In this document: piece after piece, positions 57,683 through 64,000 of the stretch
Numbering within the stretch: position 1 is the stretch's first letter
Layout: the number at the start of each line of letters is the position of its first letter
Assembly (NCBI RefSeq): GCF_002127325.2
Contig: NC_035446.2
Location: 159,058,484 to 159,122,483 of the forward strand
Direction: 5' to 3'
DNA length: 64,000 nt
Origin: Helianthus annuus
Lineage: Eukaryota; Streptophyta; Magnoliopsida; Asterales; Asteraceae
Position numbers and translations under genes: made by a program
Notes under the pieces: model-generated
Told to the model about the DNA's origin: nothing
The model's input: only the letters and a program-made list of their open reading frames with translations
The model's database searches: none

Positions 57683-58891
57683 TTTAGTAATAAGTTTATA
57701 AAAAATTGAACTAGTAGAATATTTTTTTACTCGATGTAGCTAAAAAACATATGTATTGTAAAATAAAAAACTTCATTTACAATGGTATTACATTTAATTA
57801 CATAAAAGTTATCTAATCTAACTAAAAAGTTGAAAGCATCACATGGCTAAAAGAACATGTAAACGTGTTTTACTACCAAAAACACAAAAACAATAACACT
57901 TACATGTAACCACTATAGTTCACAATAAACAGTATTTTATTTTAAGTAAGACTTCGTTTTTCATAAAATTTATATTTTATACTAAAAAAAAATTGGTACT
58001 AGTACCATAAATGCTAATATTGAAAATGAGTAAAAACACAAATCAAACATCGTACCGATTATAGTGGTGTGGTACTGATAATGCAAAAATACCGAAAAAT
58101 ACCAAAACCATTACAAACCATAAAAATGAAAACAACTGCTAGTACCCATGTTGTACAATCGGTTTCAGCTCGGTTTGGCACAGTAATGCTACCATATCTG
58201 TACCATACAAATACTCGATATAGTTTGTGATACGGAAATTACTTGCGTTTAATCGAGCTTTTAAGCGAAACTCATCTTAAAATCTTTAAAACCGAACTAA
58301 GGTTTATAACTTGGTGAAATCGATCCAAAACGCCTCCTAATTTTGTTGATATTGTTGATGAGCAATCCACCAAAGTTTTGTTTTGATCCCCGCTTGTCTC
58401 CGACTCAAAACGATCTGAAATCCTAACTTCATCTCTCTAGGATTCTCCGTTCTCCCACTCTAAAGCTTGAAACGTAAAAGATGAAATTAAAAGCTCTATG
58501 CCCCCCACCCCACCCACACTCTAAAGATAAAAGGGGTGCAACTCATTCATATCCTCTTCCAATCCCATGTAGCTTCTTAACCTTTTACATGATTCCATTG
58601 TACCATTACTTGTTGGATAAATTTGTCGTGTAGTAGCTTTTCTATTCGGTCGAAGATTACCACGGATTCCTCAATAATAATTCAATTTATCATTCACTTC
58701 AATATCTACAAGTGACAAGTGTGTTATGTCTTCAGCTAAACATTTTCACAATTCCAACACGTGAAATGTAGGATGAATAGTAAAAATCCACCCTTTGTAT
58801 ATACACAGTAAGGTAACGGATGAAAAGTAAAATAAAATATTTTATTTTATTATTTTTTAAACTTTATTATTTTATTGATTTATTATTATAA
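57683..58891. other. Spacer with decayed GGTACCGG-family repeat
   Basis: 57990-58250 has GGTACTGATA, AATACCGAAAAATACC and GGTTTCAGCTCGG words, a worn relative of the hAT family at 4686 and 21102. Around 58370-58560 a C-rich stretch (CCCCCCACCCCACCC) is without recognised function. No gene seen. Confidence 0.4.
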
Positions 58892-59927
58892 CTAGTAATA
58901 AGACCCGAGTGCGTTGCGGCGCGGGTACTTCGTAAACGTCAAGTAAATTAGTCCAAGCGTTATGCATATGAAGTTTAACCTATATAAGCATCGTGATTAG
59001 ATCAAACGTAAAGTAATTGAATTTATACCATACAATCATAAGATATTATATGCGACCCGACTAACTCAAATACCGTCAAGTCAAAACGAATATGCGACTT
59101 GAATCATACATAGGAAATGTACAAAATAAAGCACGAAAGTGTACATCAAGTTAATGTCGAAATGTAGACAAACTCGAACTTATAGGAAAAAGTATACGAA
59201 ATTTGTGTCGAAATGTAGATAAACTCGAATATTGTACCGACTATGCATCATGATTATATATAGATTATTAGCGACCCTTTACGTTAAAACGTAGGCCAAG
59301 TCGAATTTAATAGACGCATCAAAATGTATTATATTTGACCCGATTGTTTTTAAACAAAACTTACGCCGACACGTACATAGAAAGTATGCTCGAAAACGTA
59401 TTATAATTGAAAACAAAATTTACTTGGAAATGTGGACCTACTTGAATTTATATTGTCAAATCAAGACGTATTATATTTGACCTGAATAGTTTCTGAGCAA
59501 AACTAACATCGAAACATACATAAAAAGTAAGCACAAAAACATACTATATTTGATCCGACTTGTTTTCAAACAATTATTTTCATTGAAACGTAGACCAACA
59601 CATTTTTATACCAACGCGTACATAAAAATAAGCAAACAACAATTTTTTTTTAAGTTAATGACCGAATGTATTAAGAAAAAAAAACAGAATATATATACTC
59701 TCCATGGGGTCAAAGTAACATTTTATAAAGTTTACAAAAAGTTAAAGGGTTGAAAATTACATTACCTAAACTAAAGGGCCTAAAAAGGGATGAAAATGAA
59801 AGTTGAAAAACCTGGATGTCAAAACGGAATGTCTAAGGGGTAAAATAAACTTTAAGAAAACTTGAGGGCTTAAAAGACTAAAAGAGGAATGTCCACCGGC
59901 ATTCCTATTTAAGATTATATAAATTGA
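58892..59927 (-). mobile_element. Non-autonomous Helitron
   Basis: Minus strand: starts A|TCAATTTATATAATCTTAAA (5' TC at 59927) and ends GCGCCGCAACGCACTCGGGT then CTTATTACTAG|T at 58892. 1036 bp. It shares repeated CGTAGACCAAC, ATTATATTTGACC and CGACACGTACATA words with 35889-36780 and 18465-19025. Non-coding. Confidence 0.7.
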
Positions 59928-60398
59928 TTTTGTGTATATTTTGTTTTTTCTCATGTAAATTTTATGATACGATTTTTATAAAATTCAGAGTATGATGTTA
60001 CGACTTGTTTATTTTTATATACCTCTCGAATTAGTTTTTTTTTTTCTTAACTAGGTTGTGAGTAGCAATGTATAAGTAATCAATGCATAAAGATACATGT
60101 AACAAAAGCTATCTCTCATATATATATATATTTTTTTTAATTTTTTTTTACAAATTTATATCATTGACTTTTTTCTGATAATATAATGTAATGTTCTAGA
60201 AATTTTAGTCATATCATTACAACGTGCTTACTTTTATCCACATATAAATTTAATTAAAAATGTAATTGTGTTCACAACAGAGCATTTTTTTTGGTTGTAA
60301 TAAGCTATAGTGAGTGCCAGAACGGTATTGATACCGCGACAAATCGGATTGATACCATCCCAACAATATCGATACCGCGGCGATTCTGGCCGAACAAC
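59928..60398. other. AT-rich spacer
   Basis: No gene. The end (60300-60398) holds GATACCGCGACAAATCGG-type words that continue after the hAT element at 61012. Confidence 0.35.
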
Positions 60399-60406
60399 AT
60401 CGGGAC

Positions 60407-61003
60407 TAGGGGTGTTCATCGAATCGAATATCAATTTATTCGAATAATTTTTGTTTTCCCTTGAATTCGAATTCGATTAAAACCTACCCAATTTGATTCG
60501 AATAAAAAACCCAATTCTTTAAAAACATGTAAAAAAACTACCAAAAACTTTAAAGCAGCCATAAAGCGCGATATCACATTAAAAAGTTCCAAATAAAGTA
60601 ACACAAGTCTAACATTTAAAATGAGAAGTCGGGAATAACCACTCCACATTACAAGTTAATATTTTTAGACTTAGAAATCTATTGATAGATTTGTTACTTA
60701 GGTTTTAGTATGGGTCATGTAGTGGGAAATTTTAATACTTAAAATAAATTTTGAAAATAATTTATAGTATAGCCAATAAAAGTTATATATGTATTATATA
60801 TAAATATAATAAATAAAAATGTATAATTTTTATTCAACTTTCAAATCGAATTTGAAATTATCAATTCGTATTCGATTCGTATTCGATTTACTTGACTCAA
60901 ATTGAATAGATTTCGAATTTGAATTTCTATAATCGAACAAATTCTTGATAATCGAATCGAATTTCGAATTTTTCGAATTCAAAACGTATTCTGAACACCT
61001 CTA
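60407..61003. mobile_element. hAT-type non-autonomous element
   Basis: A 597-bp element with ends TAGGGGTGTTCATCG and CTGAACACCTCTA. A perfect 8-bp target duplication ATCGGGAC lies at 60399-60406 and 61004-61011. Subterminal GAATTCGAATTCG-type words are repeated in both halves. It interrupts an older repeat with GATACCG words. Confidence 0.9.
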
Positions 61004-61314
61004 ATCGGGACCGGTATTGATACTCTCAGAACCATTATATTTGTTTTTATGGTTTTCAATCGATGCAAAAGCATATGTTTATATCTTTTTAAGCGTATCA
61101 CAACTTTATTTTTTGAGTTTTCTCTTTCGATTGCTATGTCGAGTGTAGACACTATAATGAACTAAACCCATACCGACTGAATTGTTGTCGCGATGCGCAA
61201 AAGAATCTTACTAATTAAATATAAACTAGGCATGTGCACATGAAATATGTTTATTTTATATTTATTTCTTTGATTTAAATGGAATTTCTTAGCAATATAA
61301 CAATCCATTTCAAA

Positions 61315-63105
61315 GGACGGGGCGCTCCGTGATAGCCCCTTCACCACGCGTGAAACCAAAATAACACCGCCGCCACCCCTTTTGATCACGCGTGAAATCC
61401 AAAACGCGTGAAGTTTTTAACGCGTTAAAACTTTGAAAAATTCGAACGTTGTGGTGTTTTGACCATTTGAATTGGACCGTTTGTAATAAAAAAACCCTTA
61501 AACAATCTATATATATTTCACACTTTCTTCATAAACTTTATACCTTTTCATCCACACCAAAACATAAATATATATCACACATTCTACCTATTTCACAAAT
61601 GGAATTTCCTACAGATTCATTTTCGATGGACAGCGATAGCTAAACATCTTCCGACAATGAGACGCTTGAATTTTTCGAGAAGGTGTATAACGCACTTGAA
61701 GCAAGTTCGAGTCGCCCAAAGAAGAAAATGGTGGATCGTGATCGTATACATGTCAACGAAGTGTTAATGAACGATTATTTTGTGGAGGATCCGGTCTACA
61801 ATGCCGAAACATTTAGAGATCGGTTTTGTTTACCAAAAGAATTTTTTTAAAGATTGTTGGAGACATTGAAGCAAGCGAAGAATGGTTTCAAGAACGTTAC
61901 GACGGGAGGGGCAAACACAGTTTCACACCGATACAAAAATACACATCCGCCATTCGCCAACTAGCGACAGGTACCCCCCCCCCGATGAATTTGATGAATA
62001 CTTAGCGATGTCGGACATAACTTCACATGAATGTTTGCAATTTTTTTTGTAACACGATCATTAAATTGTATGGTGAAGAGTTTTTGCGTAAACCGATGAG
62101 ACACGACATCTCACGTATTTACGCCGCACATGAGGCTAGATGGCATTTTCCAAGGATGCTCGGTAGCATCGATTGTACACATATCGAATGGAGAAATTGT
62201 CCAAGAGAGTTGTGAGGGGCGTATGTTACGGGTGACGTCAAAAGACCAACCATCATACTTGAAGCGGTGACGTCGAATGGTTTATGGTTTTGGCATTCAT
62301 ATTTTGGTGTTCCAGGTTCAAACAACGACATCAATGTTTTGCACACGTCGCCGTTGTTTCAAACCGTAACAGATGGTATCACACCCTTCTGTCCATTCTA
62401 TGTTAACGGAAGACATTATCGACGATGCTTTCTTCTTGTGGATGGTATCTACCCATCATGGTCTGTTTTTGTGAAAGCTCCTTCATTTCCTGTCGAGGTT
62501 AAAGAAAAGACGTTCAAAAGGTTGCAAGAATCGACAAGAAAAGATGTTGAGAGGGCTTTTGGTGTTTTAAAGGGTAGATGGGGCATACTAAACCGACCGG
62601 TTCGTGCAATGAATAAGAAAACAATACATAGCATAGTATATGCATGTATCATATTGCACAATATGCTAATCAAAGAAGACGGACGTGCGATATCTCTAGA
62701 TTGGGTGCCGGATTTTCCTACACAAGTTCCCGTTCCGGAAAATGTCCAATAAGACTTGCGTGATGAGGAAATTCACTTTCAATTGAGATACGATTTAATT
62801 GAACTTGCAGGTTCTTTAGGTTTGGAATTTCCTGATTCGGACGAGGAGTAGGTTTTCTTTATGAATGTTTTTATTTTTATTGTAGTCTAAAATATTTCTA
62901 GAAATATTGTTTTTAATTTAAATGAAATTTATAATTTTATTGTTAATTTATAATTTAAAAACAAAAAAAAAGGTTGTGAGTAATGGAATTCCGTCACAAG
63001 TGATGAACATTTCCACTAAAATCCATCACTAGTGATGGAATAATGCTTGATGACATGACATAACTTGATTGGAAGTTGTGAGTGATAAGTGATGGGCGCC
63101 CCTAC
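61315..63105 (+). mobile_element. PIF/Harbinger element, decayed
   Basis: Candidate inverted ends around the transposase: GGACGGGGCGCTCCGTGATA at 61315 and the complement GGTAGGGGCGCCCATCAC near 63105; match is imperfect and a 3-bp target duplication could not be confirmed. Subterminal ACGCGTGAA words are repeated on the left and GTGATGG/GTGATAA words on the right. Confidence 0.5.
61599..62850 (+). pseudogene. Harbinger transposase (DDE_Tnp_4 type), broken
   Basis: Plant Harbinger transposase similar to the PF04827 family. Order: HVNEVLMNDYF, YNAETFRDRFCL, KPMRHDISRIYAAHE, then DDE motifs GSIDCTHIEW (first Asp, near 62162), GSNNDINVL (second Asp, near 62318) and RKDVERAFGVLKGRWGI (Glu, near 62550). 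Breaks: TAA at 61640, a stop or shift near 61848, a C11 run near 61980 that changes frame, TGA at 62213-62215, and TAA at 62750. The catalytic residues are still readable but no full protein can be made. It is a possible old source family for Harbinger MITEs, though its ends do not match theirs. Confidence 0.85.
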
Positions 63106-64000
63106 CCCTAAGGCTGTATATTGTGGAGAATGGGTGCGTGAAAGCAGTCAAAGTCAGATGTAGAGGCGGGGCCCACCCCACGGGCACAAAGGCGCAAGCA
63201 GGTTGTGGGGGTGCCGGCGTGAGACAGGCATCGTATGTGGGGGCGAGTTATTTAATTTTTATATTTTTTATTATTAATTAATATACACTCTAATCATTTA
63301 TTTTATTCTCAATATTTTGTTATTTATCCTAGACATTTGACATTTTTACAACACACCTTGGTGAAAGTTCGGGTTCCAATCCTGTGTCCTGTTTCAAAAG
63401 GTTACATACTAACAAACCGATTTCAACGATACGATCCGTTTCAGGTCAAAATCGGGTTCAACCTAAAGGATTTCAAAATCGGGCTCAGTTTGGGTTCACA
63501 ACAGGGTTCGGTTTCCAGCCGGATTCTGTGTGCACTCTACACTTGGGATCAGTTAAGGCCCGTTTATAAAACTGTGTACATGGCTTTGATTTTGAAAAGC
63601 AATTGATAATCTGGTCCTTCCGAGACTGGGCTTTCTGCATGTCGGTTCGAAATTGAGAAGATTGGACTAAGCAGGGCCCAAACTTAACTTGAATAAACTA
63701 ACCAAAACAAAACTACAAAAGGATAAAAATACAACAGTTATAATACAGATCCTTCTTGTTTTACTTTGTTAGCTCCGAAGCCAAAGTTTGTTGTCATGTT
63801 ACACTATGAAATTCTCACCACTATCTCCCCTTTTTTGTCCATATTATCACAAACCATTTGGATATATGATCCTCATTTATATATCTTTCTTAGTTAAAAA
63901 ACCGAACACATAGATTGTCGATGATATGGCTCCCGTTTGCCATCGTTTCTGTCTAATACCTTTTGTTAGTTTTACAACACTATTACTCGTGTTGGTCAAT
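63106..64000. other. Unassigned right edge
   Basis: 63110-63240 is GC-rich (GGCGGGGCCCACCCC) and may be a MITE fragment beginning TAAGGCTGTATATTGTGG. The remainder, 63250-64000, shows no recognised gene or delimited repeat. Confidence 0.3.

Noticed and set aside
63337..63606. An 89-codon frame at the right edge
   Set aside because: No domain or gene context; overlaps another frame of similar length, typical of chance.

Overview
This is a eudicot nuclear genome window: intron-containing plant genes with GT-AG junctions, plant NAC and kelch proteins, and dense, nested plant transposable elements. Several repeat styles (SINEs, a gypsy-like LTR starting TGTCACACCCC, hAT repeats rich in GGTACCGG) recall Asteraceae, but that placement is inference. 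No bacterial, organellar or viral region is seen apart from degenerate retrotransposons.

Genes: three multi-exon genes can be modelled to the codon. A kelch-repeat gene lies at 24493-27802 (+, 13 exons, 490 aa). A membrane-tethered NAC gene lies at 30149-33683 (-, 6 exons, 577 aa, ANAC078/ANAC053 type). A second NAC gene lies at 50096-54633 (-, 4 exons, 397 aa, ANAC050/052 type). Their order matches Arabidopsis At5g04420 (kelch), At5g04410 (ANAC078) and At5g04400 (NAC) as I recall it, so this is probably an old syntenic block expanded by transposon insertion. Two small S40-like (senescence regulator) reading frames (5063-5431 and 17516-17884, both -) sit in a duplicated block. A repeat-rich hypothetical protein (13606-14649, -) has no recognised family.

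Layout: 1-4.02 kb is the 3' part of a Copia element interrupted by a solo LTR, with a hAT MITE nested in its 3' LTR. 4.2-9.7 kb is copy 1 of a duplicated block carrying four insertions of its own. 10.9-13.3 kb is a 2.46-kb solo LTR. 16.9-20.8 kb is copy 2 of the block, carrying a different solo LTR and Helitron-like sequence. 21-23.2 kb has GGTACCGG repeats, a palindromic MITE and a SINE. 23.3-34 kb is the kelch and NAC cluster. 34-39.5 kb has a SINE, tandem repeats, a Helitron and a 1.5-kb Mutator-like element that may carry captured sequence. 39.57-44.97 kb is a full-length L1-type LINE with a 16-bp target duplication and a nearly intact ORF2. 45.1-49.2 kb has a Harbinger MITE, a Harbinger accessory-protein remnant, a 320-bp pentanucleotide array and a fold-back element. 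50-55 kb is the second NAC gene, whose introns hold a SINE with a MITE inside it and two further MITEs. 55-61 kb is SINEs, a truncated LINE, Helitrons and a hAT element. 61.3-63.1 kb is a decayed Harbinger transposase gene.

About twenty mobile elements are delimited here by their termini and most by target-site duplications read directly from the sequence (5 bp LTR, 8 bp hAT, 9 bp Mutator-like, 3 bp TTA/TAA Harbinger, 12-16 bp LINE/SINE). The NAC and kelch genes are the only clearly functional cellular genes. The rest is a layered record of insertion, nesting and LTR recombination.
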